Part shown: positions 40,718-49,222 of the stretch, one piece after another
How the letters are laid out: each line of letters starts with the position of its first letter
How positions within the stretch are numbered: position 1 is the first letter of the stretch
Assembly: GCF_000413475.1 (NCBI RefSeq)
Contig: NZ_ATFK01000005.1
Location: 1-64,000, forward strand
DNA length: 64,000 nucleotides
Direction of reading: 5' to 3'
Origin: Streptococcus intermedius SK54 = ATCC 27335
GTDB taxonomy: Bacteria > Bacillota > Bacilli > Lactobacillales > Streptococcaceae
The notes under the pieces: generated by a model
Seen by the model: only the letters and a program-made list of their open reading frames with translations
The model's database searches: none
What the model was told of the DNA's origin: nothing
Position numbers and translations under genes: made by a program

Positions 40718-41659
40718 ATGGTTCAAAACATTGCACAAGATATTATTTGCCAAGCTAAGGAAAAACAGGCTCAAGATATTTATTTTATCCCAAAGGAAAA
40801 TAGTTATGAACTGTACATGAGAATTGGTGATGAGCGACGTTTTATACAACAGTATGCATTTGAAAAGATGGCAGCGGTGATTAGTCATTTCAAATTTACC
40901 GCTGGGATGAATGTTGGTGAAAAACGTAGAAGCCAACTAGGGTCTTGTGATTATCAATACAGGGATAAGAAAACGTCACTGCGGTTGTCAACAGTAGGGG
41001 ATTATCGCGGATATGAAAGTCTTGTGATTCGTTTATTGCATGATGAAAAAGCAGAGTTGAAGTTTTGGTTTGCTCAAATTCCAGAGTTGAAAGGACGACT
41101 CAAGCAACGTGGACTTTATCTTTTTTCAGGACCGGTAGGGAGTGGCAAAACCACTCTTATGCATCAGCTGGCTCAAGAACGTTTTGCCGATGAGCAAATC
41201 ATGTCTATCGAAGATCCTGTTGAAATTAAGCAAGACAGAATGTTGCAATTGCAATTGAATGAAGCGATTGGCTTAACTTATGAAAGTTTGATTAAACTTT
41301 CTCTTCGACATCGTCCAGATTTATTGATTATTGGAGAAATTCGAGATACAGAAACAGCACGGGCGGTTGTACGAGCCAGCTTGACAGGAGTGACGGTCTT
41401 TTCAACGATTCATGCTAAAAGTGTGCGAGGCGTTTATGAACGATTGCTAGAGTTGGGAGTGACAGAAGCAGAGCTGAAAATTGTCTTGCAAGGTATTTGT
41501 TACCAACGTCTAATTGCGAAAGGAGGAATAGTGGATTTTGTCAGTGAAAGGTATCAAGAACACGATCCAAGCGAATGGAATAGGCAAATTGATCAACTTT
41601 ATGCAGCAGGACATATCAATCTTGAACAGGCAAAAGCGGAAAAAATTATCCACAGTTAA
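40718..41659 (+). CDS. comGA: Competence pilus ATPase ComGA (ComYA)
   Basis: The type II secretion/type IV pilus-like assembly ATPase that powers the transformation pilus. The 313-residue protein is cytosolic. It has Walker A GPVGSGKTT near residue 138, the Asp box IMSIEDPVEI, Walker B-like LLIIGEIRDTETA and the His box VFSTIHAKS. Like other ComGA proteins it lacks the long N-terminal domain of PilB. First gene of a seven-gene run under the cin-box. The next gene starts inside it. Confidence 0.96.
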   Translation: MVQNIAQDIICQAKEKQAQDIYFIPKENSYELYMRIGDERRFIQQYAFEKMAAVISHFKFTAGMNVGEKRRSQLGSCDYQYRDKKTSLRLSTVGDYRGYESLVIRLLHDEKAELKFWFAQIPELKGRLKQRGLYLFSGPVGSGKTTLMHQLAQERFADEQIMSIEDPVEIKQDRMLQLQLNEAIGLTYESLIKLSLRHRPDLLIIGEIRDTETARAVVRASLTGVTVFSTIHAKSVRGVYERLLELGVTEAELKIVLQGICYQRLIAKGGIVDFVSERYQEHDPSEWNRQIDQLYAAGHINLEQAKAEKIIHS

Positions 41660-42623
41660 GCAGAAAAAAGTCGTAGAGTTACTAAATAATCTTTTTTCTA
41701 GTGGTTTTCACTTGGCAGAAATTATTGATTTTTTGAAACGGAGTGCTTTGTTAGAAAAAGCCTATGTGGAAAAGATGAAAGAGGGGTTGGCAACCGGAAA
41801 GCCTTTTTCAGACATCATGGCAAGTTTAGGTTTTTCGGATAATGTAGTAACACAGCTTTCATTGGCAGAATTGCATGGAAATTTATCGCTCAGTTTGAGT
41901 AAAATTGAAGAGTATTTGGAAAATATCTCAAAAGTCAAGAAAAAGTTAATTGAAGTGGCGACTTATCCATTTATTTTATTCATTTTTCTAGTGTTTATTA
42001 TGTTAGGGCTGCGCAATTATTTGTTACCGCAGTTGGAGAGTCAGAATATTGCAACACAACTGATTAGTCGTTTACCACAAATTTTTCTGGGTTCAGTAGG
42101 AGTTGTTTTTGTTTTGTTTGCGATAGGTTTTTATTGGTTTAGAAAAAGCTCACAAATAAGAGTATTTAGTTTGTTGTCTCGACTTCCTTTTTGGGGCACT
42201 TTTGTTCAAACCTATTTGACAGCTTATTATGCGAGAGAATGGGGGAATATGATTGGTCAAGGCTTAGAACTCAGTCAGATTTTCCGGATGATGCAAGGAC
42301 AGCGCTCTGCTATGTTTCAAGAAATTGGAAAAGATTTAGAAGTAGCACTGCAAAATGGTCAGGAATTTTCACAAGTAGTTAAACATTATCCATTTTTTAA
42401 AAAAGAATTGGGCTTGATGATCGAATATGGGGAAGTGAAATCCAAATTGGGGTGCGAATTAGAAGTTTATGCTCAAAAAACGTGGGAGGTGTTTTTTAAA
42501 CGTGTTCATCAAGCGATGAATATCATTCAGCCATTAGTATTTGTCTTTGTGGCGTTGATGATTGTATTGTTGTATGCAGCCATGTTGCTGCCAATTTATC
42601 AAAATATGGAGGTTCAATTGTGA
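41601..42623 (+). CDS. comGB: Competence pilus membrane platform ComGB (ComYB)
   Basis: The polytopic platform protein that docks the ATPase and assembles pilins. Residues such as SSGFHLAEIIDFL and LSLAELHGNLSLSL...IEEYL are family marks of the GspF/PilC fold. Three membrane helices are visible (ATYPFILFIFLVFIMLGL, IFLGSVGVVFVLFAIGF, LVFVFVALMIVLLYAAML). The frame is open from 41538, but ATG 41601 gives a 340-residue protein whose N-terminus MQQDISILNRQKRKKL fits homologues. It overlaps comGA by 59 bases, and its stop overlaps the GTG of comGC. Confidence 0.93.
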   Translation: MQQDISILNRQKRKKLSTVKQKKVVELLNNLFSSGFHLAEIIDFLKRSALLEKAYVEKMKEGLATGKPFSDIMASLGFSDNVVTQLSLAELHGNLSLSLSKIEEYLENISKVKKKLIEVATYPFILFIFLVFIMLGLRNYLLPQLESQNIATQLISRLPQIFLGSVGVVFVLFAIGFYWFRKSSQIRVFSLLSRLPFWGTFVQTYLTAYYAREWGNMIGQGLELSQIFRMMQGQRSAMFQEIGKDLEVALQNGQEFSQVVKHYPFFKKELGLMIEYGEVKSKLGCELEVYAQKTWEVFFKRVHQAMNIIQPLVFVFVALMIVLLYAAMLLPIYQNMEVQL

Positions 42624-42937
42624 AAAAAATTAAAAATTTGAAGGTTAAAGCTTTTACTTTAGTGGAAATGTTGGTTGTGCTTTTAATCATTAGTGTTTTA
42701 ATGCTCTTATTTGTGCCGAATTTGACCAAGCAAAAGGAAGCAGTAACAGAAAAAGGAAATGCAGCTGTGGTCAAAGTTGTAGAGAGCCAAGCGGAACTTT
42801 TCGAGGTCAATCATAGCAATGAAAAAGCAACGCTTTCAAAATTAGTCACTGAAGGCACGATTACAGATAAGCAGGCAGCGTCATATAAGGCTTACTATGC
42901 GAAACATACAAAAGAAACTCGTTCTGTTGCAGATTAA
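42620..42937 (+). CDS. comGC: Major competence pseudopilin ComGC (ComYC)
   Basis: The main subunit of the transformation pilus. The 105-residue prepilin has a short basic leader, the prepilin peptidase site KVKAFTLVEML (cut before Phe, Glu at +5) and a hydrophobic helix VVLLIISVLMLLFVP. The globular part is KGNAAVVKVVESQAELFEVN to the C-terminus. It begins with GTG overlapping the comGB stop (GTGA), with GGAGG ahead, so translation is coupled. Confidence 0.95.
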   Translation: MKKIKNLKVKAFTLVEMLVVLLIISVLMLLFVPNLTKQKEAVTEKGNAAVVKVVESQAELFEVNHSNEKATLSKLVTEGTITDKQAASYKAYYAKHTKETRSVAD

Positions 42938-43325
42938 GGGATTTACAATTTTGGAAAGTTTGCTGACTTTGTTTGTAGCGAGTTTTTTATTACTTGCTGT
43001 GTCAGGGGCTGTCCGTTCCTCTTTTGAACAAGTGGAAGAGCAGATTTTCTTTCTTGAGTTTGAGCATTTTTACCGAGAAAGTCAGAAGTTGAGTAATGCT
43101 ACTCAAAGGCAATTGGACATGAATTTTTCTCGTGCGCGAATTTCTAATGGGTACAATTCTTTATCAATTCCTCGCTCGGTTCACGCTCCAGATGATTTAA
43201 CACTTCGTTTTGATAAGGCAGGTGGTAATTCCTCGCTTGGTAAGATTGTATTTCAGACGAAAAGACAGACAATTATGTATCAATTATATCTAGGAAATGG
43301 AAAATTTAAGAAAACAATATGTTAG
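42897..43325 (+). CDS. comGD: Minor pseudopilin ComGD (ComYD)
   Basis: The 142-residue prepilin has the cleavage site LQIKGFTILESLL followed by a hydrophobic segment (TLFVASFLLLAVSGAV) and a soluble domain. Minor pilins prime pilus assembly at the tip. The ATG lies 41 bases inside comGC. The comGE start lies inside this gene in turn. Identity rests on order and the prepilin motif. Confidence 0.92.
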   Translation: MRNIQKKLVLLQIKGFTILESLLTLFVASFLLLAVSGAVRSSFEQVEEQIFFLEFEHFYRESQKLSNATQRQLDMNFSRARISNGYNSLSIPRSVHAPDDLTLRFDKAGGNSSLGKIVFQTKRQTIMYQLYLGNGKFKKTIC

Positions 43326-43590
43326 AGGGACAATTTTATTAGAAGCACTGCTTGCGTTAGCTATTTTTGCGACAATTGTAACCCTGTTGTTGGGACAAAT
43401 TCACCAGTCTCGAAAACTAGAAAATGAGTTATTGAAAAAAGAAGAAGTCTTAAGGGTAGCGAAGATGGCCTTGCAAACAAATCAAAGGCATTTAACAATG
43501 AACGGTATTGAAGTACGTGTCGAAAAAAGCCAACAAGATATTCGGGTTTATCATGGGAAGGAGCTGATTTTTGGTGTTCAAAGCAAATAA
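43297..43590 (+). CDS. comGE: Minor pseudopilin ComGE (ComYE)
   Basis: The 97-residue protein has the N-terminal hydrophobic helix of a pseudopilin ([20 protein letters not shown]), with Glu in LLEAL but a less canonical cleavage site (RGTIL instead of GFTL), as in other streptococcal ComYE. It overlaps comGD by 29 bases and comGF by 20. Confidence 0.88.
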   Translation: MENLRKQYVRGTILLEALLALAIFATIVTLLLGQIHQSRKLENELLKKEEVLRVAKMALQTNQRHLTMNGIEVRVEKSQQDIRVYHGKELIFGVQSK

Positions 43591-44011
43591 AGTAAAAGCT
43601 TTTACACTTTTAGAGGCTCTGATTGCCCTATTCGTACTCAGTGGAAGTGTGTTGCTATTTCAATCTATGACGCGTCTTCTGGCTTCTGAAGTCCAAACTC
43701 GACAACACAGTGAACAGCGAGAATGGCTTTTGTTTGCCGATCAACTAGAAGTGGAGTTGACGCGTTCTTCATTTGAAAAAGTGGAGAATAATCGTTTATA
43801 CATGAAGCAAGATGGTAAGGTAATTGCATTTGGAAAAGCAAGTGGACAAGATTTCAGGAAAACCAATGCGAATGGGAAAGGTTATCAGCCCATGGTTTAT
43901 GATGTGAAAAAAGCAGAAATTTCACAGGAAAATGAGCTGGTTCGTATTCGATTACTGTTTAAGAGAGGATTGGAAAGGGAATTCATCTATCGTGTGGAAA
44001 CAAAAAGTTAA
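43571..44011 (+). CDS. comGF: Minor pseudopilin ComGF (ComYF)
   Basis: The 146-residue prepilin has cleavage site [15 protein letters not shown] and a ComGF-type soluble domain ([22 protein letters not shown]...[16 protein letters not shown]). The start is TTG with GGAAGGAG (about 43556-43563) ahead and no suitable ATG. It overlaps comGE by 20 bases. Confidence 0.92.
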   Translation: MVFKANKVKAFTLLEALIALFVLSGSVLLFQSMTRLLASEVQTRQHSEQREWLLFADQLEVELTRSSFEKVENNRLYMKQDGKVIAFGKASGQDFRKTNANGKGYQPMVYDVKKAEISQENELVRIRLLFKRGLEREFIYRVETKS

Positions 44012-44318
44012 AGCAGGTATTATGCTCCATGCCCTTTTTATGACAGCTGTCTTTAGCTTGCTTTTGCAATTTTATCTTCATCGTCAGACCGCTAGTCATA
44101 GAAATTTTACTCTAAACCGAGAACGCCTACAGGCGTATGCAATGGCAGTTATCGCAAACGAAGATTCTAGACACAGAGAATTTGATAAAGGACATGTCCA
44201 AGAGCAACAAGGTGAGAAAGAGCTCATCCTGACAGTAACAATGAAGACAGGTCGCCATTATCAATTTCGTCTTCCGTTTGAGAAGACCAAACTAACCAAT
44301 GACAACCGAGACAAATAA
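43992..44318 (+). CDS. comGG: Minor pseudopilin-like ComGG (ComYG)
   Basis: Last gene of the pilus operon, 108 residues from GTG 43992: a basic start (WKQKVKAGI), one hydrophobic helix ([19 protein letters not shown]) and a soluble domain. Like other ComGG proteins it lacks the Glu5 of true prepilins. The frame is open from 43932 inside comGF, but homologues begin at the WKxKVKAG position. Start choice is moderate, identity is by position. Confidence 0.85.
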   Translation: MWKQKVKAGIMLHALFMTAVFSLLLQFYLHRQTASHRNFTLNRERLQAYAMAVIANEDSRHREFDKGHVQEQQGEKELILTVTMKTGRHYQFRLPFEKTKLTNDNRDK

Positions 44319-44408
44319 TCGAGAATGGGACAGGAGCTACTAGTGAGCAACTAGGGATTCGCTCGCCAAAAGAATGAAATTTTGGTATGATAGGGAGCGG
44401 AGGATGCT

Positions 44409-45362
44409 ATGAATTTTGAAAAAATTGAACAGGCCTATACGCTCCTGTTAGAAAATATCCAAGAAATCCAAAATGATCTTTTAACGAATTTTTATGATGC
44501 CTTGGTAGAGCAAAACGGGATTTATCTGGATGGAAAGACAGAGCTAGCCACTGTCAAAAAAAATAATGAAATACTAAACTCTTTGAAATTAAGTAAAGAA
44601 GAATGGCGCAGGAGCTACCAATTTTTACTGATGAAAGCGGCTCAAACGGAGCCTTTGCAAGCCAATCATCAATTTACTCCGGATTCTATTGGTTTTATCG
44701 TAACATTTCTCATTGACCAATTGAGTAATAAAGAACATATTGATGTTTTGGAAATTGGTAGCGGAATGGGGAATTTATCAGAGACCATTCTCAATAATAC
44801 AAAGAAAAATGTGGATTACCTAGGACTAGAATTGGACGATTTGTTAATTGATGTATCAGCTAGCATAGCAGATGTGATGGATGCAAAGGTTAGTTTTGTA
44901 CAAGGTGATGCAGTGCGCCCACAAGTATTAAAAGAAAGTGATGTGATTGTTAGCGATTTGCCGATTGGCTATTATCCGGATGATTACATTGCATCGCGCT
45001 ATGAAGTGGCTAGTACGCAAGAGCATACCTATGCCCATCATTTGTTAATGGAACAATCGCTCAAGTATCTGAAACCAGGCGGTTATGCGATATTTCTTGC
45101 GCCAAATAATTTATTAACTAGTAGGCAGAGTCAATTATTGAAAAATTGGTTGCAAAAGTATGTTCAGATAGTTGCAATGATTGCGTTGCCGGAATCCCTT
45201 TTTGGAAATGCAGCGTATGCCAAAACAATTTTTGTGCTCAAAAAGCAAGACGAACAAGCTATTCAGTCATTTGTTTATGCTTTGACTGATTTACAAAATC
45301 AAGCTGCCTTATTGACTTTTAGCGAAAAATTCCAAAATTGGAGGCAAGAAAGTGAAATTTAA
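44409..45362 (+). CDS. Class I SAM-dependent methyltransferase downstream of comGG
   Basis: A 317-residue protein with SAM motif VLEIGSGMGNLSETIL and the catalytic-type motif SDLPIGYYP (an [S/N/D]PPY-like sequence as in N6-adenine or glutamine N5 methyltransferases), then GGYAIFLAPNNLL. A helical N-terminal part (1-95) precedes the Rossmann fold. It is the conserved gene between comGG and ackA in streptococci, sometimes called comYH. Its substrate is unknown, DNA methylation being only a guess. GGAGGATGCT precedes the ATG. Confidence 0.88.
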   Translation: MNFEKIEQAYTLLLENIQEIQNDLLTNFYDALVEQNGIYLDGKTELATVKKNNEILNSLKLSKEEWRRSYQFLLMKAAQTEPLQANHQFTPDSIGFIVTFLIDQLSNKEHIDVLEIGSGMGNLSETILNNTKKNVDYLGLELDDLLIDVSASIADVMDAKVSFVQGDAVRPQVLKESDVIVSDLPIGYYPDDYIASRYEVASTQEHTYAHHLLMEQSLKYLKPGGYAIFLAPNNLLTSRQSQLLKNWLQKYVQIVAMIALPESLFGNAAYAKTIFVLKKQDEQAIQSFVYALTDLQNQAALLTFSEKFQNWRQESEI

Positions 45363-45374
45363 ACAAGTTTTTGA

Positions 45375-45397
45375 TATAATAAATGAAAACGCTTAAA
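45375..45397 (+). promoter_or_regulatory. ackA promoter with overlapping cre-like site
   Basis: Extended -10 TG-A-TATAAT (-10 at 45375-45380), then ATGAAAACGCTTAAA (45383-45397), which matches the cre consensus with one mismatch and covers the start site. This points to direct CcpA control. Confidence 0.7.
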
Positions 45398-45408
45398 AGA
45401 GGTAACTT

Positions 45409-46608
45409 ATGTCAAAAACAATTTCAATCAATGCTGGAAGTTCCAGTTTAAAATGGCAATTATACGAAATGCCAGCTGAAAAAGTCATTGCCAAAGGGCT
45501 GATTGAACGGATTGGTCTCAAAGATTCTATTTCAACGGTCAAATTTGATGGTCGAGCAGAGAAACAAATTCTAGATATTGATGATCACACACAAGCTGTA
45601 AAAATTTTATTAGACGACTTGATGCGCTTTGACATTATTCGATCTTATGATGAAATCACGGGTGTTGGTCATCGTGTTGTTGCAGGTGGTGAATATTTTA
45701 AAGAATCTGCACTTGTTGACAGCGAAGAAGTGATTCAAAAAGTTGAAGAGTTAGCACTTCTTGCGCCCCTTCATAACAAAGCAAATGCAGCAGGTATTCG
45801 TGCCTTTAAAGAGTTGTTGCCGGATATTACAAGTGTTATTGTATTTGACACATCATTCCATACGACGATGCCTGAAAAAGCTTATCGTTATCCATTACCA
45901 ACTAAATATTATACTGAAAATAAGGTACGTAAATATGGAGCGCATGGTACAAGTCATCAGTATGTTGCGAAGGAAGCTGCTAAAGTACTTGGTAAGCCGC
46001 TAGAAGAGCTGAAGTTGATTACTTGTCATATTGGGAATGGGGCTTCTATTACAGCGGTTAAAGAAGGTAAATCTGTTGATACTTCAATGGGCTTTACACC
46101 GCTAGGGGGAGTAATGATGGGAAGCCGCACAGGAGATATTGATCCAGCGATTATTCCTTATTTGATAGAGCATACAGAGGATTTTAACACACCAGAAGAT
46201 ATTAATCGTATTTTAAATCGTGAGTCAGGCCTCTTAGGGGTATCTGAGAAATCCAGCGACATGCGTGATATTCATGCCGCTATGCGAGCTGGTGATGCCA
46301 AAGCACAGTTGGCGAATGACATCTTTGTTGATCGTATTCAAAAATATATTGGTCAATATTTGGCTGTTTTAAACGGAGCAGACGCCATTATCTTTACTGC
46401 TGGAATTGGTGAGAATTCTGTGACGATTCGTCGATTAGTTATTGAGGGAATTTCTTGGTTTGGCTGTGAACTTGACCCAGAAAAGAATGTCTTTGGTAAC
46501 TATGGAGATATTTCAATGCCAGATTCCAAGGTTCGAGTGTTGGTTATTCCAACGGATGAAGAATTGGTTATTGCTCGTGATGTTGAACGATTTAAAAATA
46601 AAAAATGA
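45409..46608 (+). CDS. ackA: Acetate kinase
   Basis: AckA makes ATP and acetate from acetyl phosphate, the last step of mixed-acid fermentation. The 399-residue protein has the signature [14 protein letters not shown], the second signature [28 protein letters not shown], the catalytic-site [11 protein letters not shown], and [11 protein letters not shown] with [20 protein letters not shown]. Length and motifs are complete. GAGGTAAC is the ribosome site. Confidence 0.98.
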   Translation: MSKTISINAGSSSLKWQLYEMPAEKVIAKGLIERIGLKDSISTVKFDGRAEKQILDIDDHTQAVKILLDDLMRFDIIRSYDEITGVGHRVVAGGEYFKESALVDSEEVIQKVEELALLAPLHNKANAAGIRAFKELLPDITSVIVFDTSFHTTMPEKAYRYPLPTKYYTENKVRKYGAHGTSHQYVAKEAAKVLGKPLEELKLITCHIGNGASITAVKEGKSVDTSMGFTPLGGVMMGSRTGDIDPAIIPYLIEHTEDFNTPEDINRILNRESGLLGVSEKSSDMRDIHAAMRAGDAKAQLANDIFVDRIQKYIGQYLAVLNGADAIIFTAGIGENSVTIRRLVIEGISWFGCELDPEKNVFGNYGDISMPDSKVRVLVIPTDEELVIARDVERFKNKK

Positions 46609-46646
46609 AATGTTAAAAGATTGAACTTAGAGCAATCATATAGCAG

Positions 46647-46675
46647 AAAAGGCTGGTTTTATCCAGTCTTTTTAT
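46647..46675 (+). terminator. ackA terminator
   Basis: AAAAGGCTGG (46647-46656) pairs with CCAGTCTTTT (46663-46672), T tract. Confidence 0.88.
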
Positions 46676-46851
46676 TTCTAGTTATGAAGTAGCAGATTAT
46701 TTAGATCATAGATTGAATGTTCAAGAGACGATGGTAAAAGTATACTTTGATCTTGTACAGAAAACATATAGAGCAGATTGCTTCATTATTTACAGAAGAT
46801 AACTAAATTTGCTTTTGAAGCCTTTTGCTTGTACCGCCCTTCTTTTTTGAA

Positions 46852-46941
46852 CTATACCAATTTTGTTGTTGACAAATTCACAATAAAAGTATATACTGAC
46901 TTAGCTTGTTTTGTATAGCTTATATTAGCCTATACCAATTT
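46852..46941 (+). promoter_or_regulatory. glmS promoter with two candidate NagR (GntR-type) sites
   Basis: TTGACA (46869-46874), 17-bp spacer and TATACT (46892-46897). CTATACCAATTT occurs at 46852-46863, ahead of the -35, and at 46930-46941, in the leader. Read on the minus strand it is AAATTGGTATAG, the conserved half of the dre site ATTGGTATAGAC bound by NagR, which controls amino-sugar genes. Promoter call is strong, operator call inferred. Confidence 0.7.
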
Positions 46942-46950
46942 ATAAAATAA

Positions 46951-46989
46951 AGGAGGATATAGCAATTTTTAATTGTTATAAGTATTAGT
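46951..46989 (+). promoter_or_regulatory. glmS ribosome site split from its AUG by a hairpin
   Basis: AGGAGG (46951-46956) is the only Shine-Dalgarno, yet it lies 33 nt before the ATG. The gap holds a hairpin of 10 bp with a TTT loop (TATAGCAATT / AATTGTTATA, 46958-46980). Folding leaves 10 nt between the two, a normal spacing. Confidence 0.7.
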
Positions 46990-48804
46990 ATGTGTGGAAT
47001 TGTCGGAGTAGTTGGAAATCGAAATGCAACAGATATTTTAATGCAAGGTTTAGAAAAATTAGAATATCGTGGCTATGATTCAGCGGGAATTTTTGTGACA
47101 AATGGGAAAACATCCAGCTTAGTCAAATCGGTTGGTCGTATTGCTGACCTTCACTCAAAAATCGGCATTGATGTCTCTGGAACAGCTGGTATTGGGCATA
47201 CGCGTTGGGCAACGCACGGAAAGCCAAGTGAAAGCAACGCGCATCCGCATACTTCTCAAACTGGGCGCTTTGTTTTAGTGCATAATGGCGTCATCGAAAA
47301 TTACCTAGATATTAAGAATACGTATCTTGCTGGACATGATTTGAAAGGTCAAACAGATACAGAAATTGCTGTTCACTTGATTGGAAAATTCGTTGAAGAG
47401 GACGGATTCACAGTATTAGATGCGTTTAAAAAAGCACTGCACATCATTGAGGGTTCCTATGCTTTTGCTTTAATGAATGCAGAAGATGCGGATACAGTTT
47501 ATGTTGCCAAAAATAAATCACCTCTTTTGATTGGCTTAGGAGAAGGCTATAATATGGTCTGCTCAGATGCTATGGCAATGATTCGTGAAACAAGTGAATT
47601 CATGGAAATTCATGATAAAGAATTGGTCATTGTGACAAAAGACAGTGTTCAAGTACAAGATTATGATGGTCATGTTATTGAGCGCGAAAGTTATACGGCA
47701 GAGCTTGATTTGTCCGACATCGGTAAGGGAACCTATCCTTACTATATGTTGAAAGAAATTGATGAGCAGCCAACAGTGATGCGTAAACTGATTCAGGCAT
47801 ATACAGACGATAATGATCAAGTAGTTGTCGATCCAGCTATTATAAACGCTGTTCAAGAGGCTGATCGCTTGTATATTTTAGCGGCTGGAACTTCTTATCA
47901 TGCTGGATTTGCAACCAAGCGGATGCTAGAAGAATTGACGGACACACCTGTGGAATTAGGGATTTCTTCAGAATGGGGCTATAGATGGCCATTACTGAGC
48001 AAGAAACCAATGTTTATCCTGATTAGCCAATCTGGTGAAACAGCTGATAGCCGTCAGGTTTTGGTCAAAGCGAATGCTATGGGAATCCCAAGCTTGACTG
48101 TAACCAATGTACCAGGTTCCACTTTGTCTCGTGAAGCGACTCATACAATGTTGCTGCATGCTGGACCAGAAATTGCTGTTGCTTCAACTAAGGCTTATAC
48201 GGCACAGATTGCGACTCTGGCTTTTCTAGCAAAAGCAGTTGGAGATGCCAACGGCAATGAAAAAGCAAAGCAATTTGATTTAGTACACGAATTATCCATT
48301 GTAGCGCAAGCTATTGAGGCTACGCTATCTGAAAAGGATAGTATTGATGACAAAGTGCGTGCTTTACTTGCTACTACACGTAATGCTTTTTATATCGGGC
48401 GTGGCCAAGATTATTATGTTGCCATGGAGGCTAGTCTAAAGTTAAAAGAAATTTCCTATATTCAGTGTGAAGGATTTGCTGCGGGAGAATTAAAACATGG
48501 TACGATTTCTTTGATCGAAGATGGCACACCAGTGCTAGCCTTGATTTCTTCTGATGAGCAATTGGCTCGGCATACTCGTGGGAATGTATCAGAAGTTGGG
48601 GCGCGTGGTGCAAATGTCTTGACCATTGTAGAAGAAAATGTAGCAAAAGAAGGAGACGATATTATTTTGATGTCTGTTCATCCATATTTGTCACCGATTT
48701 CTATGGTTGTTCCAACGCAATTGATAGCTTATTTTGCTACACTACAACGCGGACTAGATGTGGATAAACCACGGAACTTAGCTAAGTCTGTTACCGTAGA
48801 ATAG
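46990..48804 (+). CDS. glmS: Glutamine--fructose-6-phosphate aminotransferase (isomerizing)
   Basis: GlmS makes glucosamine 6-phosphate, the entry to peptidoglycan and UDP-GlcNAc. The 604-residue protein begins MCGIVGVVGN, so Cys2 becomes the catalytic N-terminal Cys of the class II glutaminase after Met removal. This fixes the start at ATG 46990. It has GHTRWATHGKPS and HNGVIEN, then two SIS domains (LAAGTSYHAG, SQSGETADS, VASTKAYTAQ) and the end DKPRNLAKSVTVE. No glmS ribozyme is seen in the short leader. Control by NagR-type sites is likely instead. Confidence 0.97.
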   Translation: MCGIVGVVGNRNATDILMQGLEKLEYRGYDSAGIFVTNGKTSSLVKSVGRIADLHSKIGIDVSGTAGIGHTRWATHGKPSESNAHPHTSQTGRFVLVHNGVIENYLDIKNTYLAGHDLKGQTDTEIAVHLIGKFVEEDGFTVLDAFKKALHIIEGSYAFALMNAEDADTVYVAKNKSPLLIGLGEGYNMVCSDAMAMIRETSEFMEIHDKELVIVTKDSVQVQDYDGHVIERESYTAELDLSDIGKGTYPYYMLKEIDEQPTVMRKLIQAYTDDNDQVVVDPAIINAVQEADRLYILAAGTSYHAGFATKRMLEELTDTPVELGISSEWGYRWPLLSKKPMFILISQSGETADSRQVLVKANAMGIPSLTVTNVPGSTLSREATHTMLLHAGPEIAVASTKAYTAQIATLAFLAKAVGDANGNEKAKQFDLVHELSIVAQAIEATLSEKDSIDDKVRALLATTRNAFYIGRGQDYYVAMEASLKLKEISYIQCEGFAAGELKHGTISLIEDGTPVLALISSDEQLARHTRGNVSEVGARGANVLTIVEENVAKEGDDIILMSVHPYLSPISMVVPTQLIAYFATLQRGLDVDKPRNLAKSVTVE

Positions 48805-48811
48805 AGAAAAG

Positions 48812-48842
48812 AATCATCAAGTACAGTACTTGATGATTTTTT
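48812..48842 (+). terminator. glmS terminator
   Basis: A perfect 13-bp palindrome AATCATCAAGTAC-A-GTACTTGATGATT followed by T residues. Confidence 0.9.
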
Positions 48843-49222
48843 GTAGTATTGACATAAAGTTAAAAAGTTAATTTTTGTGAAATTGTGGAAAATGAAATTA
48901 GAAAAACTATTATTAAGATTATAGTTCAAAATATCAAAAATTATGTAATTTTTTACAAAAATCTATTGACTTTTTGTTTGGAACACTGTATAATTACAAT
49001 TGTAAACGGAAAGAGACAAAATCCGTTACACTCGCCAAAACAAGATGAATTTCTAGAGGTATTTTGCTAAAAGAATTTCATCTCTATTTTGGGAGACAAT
49101 AAAAATTATGTAAACTATTAAACTGCCTTTGATAAATATAAATCCAAAAGATAGAGTTGCTCACTTTGTCTTATATTTTAAGCAGTTTCAAAAATTATGT
49201 AAAACATAAGCGAGGTGCAGAT
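48843..49222. other. clpL upstream region and long leader (380 bp)
   Basis: It holds three identical 13-mers AAAAATTATGTAA (48936-48948, 49101-49113, 49190-49202), the clpL promoter, and two leader hairpins (GTAAACGGA...TCCGTTAC near 49002-49031; AGATGAATTTCT...AGAATTTCATCT, 49043-49083). No coding sequence is seen. Confidence 0.65.
48966..48994 (+). promoter_or_regulatory. clpL promoter
   Basis: TTGACT (48966-48971), 17-bp spacer, TATAAT (48989-48994). It gives a leader of about 220 nt. No CIRCE element and no clear tandem CtsR heptads (GGTCAAA) are visible. Confidence 0.75.

Larger units (their letters stand above)
46609..46989. other. 381-bp gap between ackA and glmS
   Basis: It contains the ackA terminator (46647-46675), a short open relic reading YEVADYLDHRLNVQETMVKV (about 46680-46740, no start or ribosome site, unidentified), two copies of CTATACCAATTT, the glmS promoter and a structured glmS leader. 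Confidence 0.6.

Noticed and set aside
46898..46989. glmS ribozyme in the glmS leader
   Set aside because: The leader is under 100 nt and lacks the ribozyme core; only a small hairpin is present.
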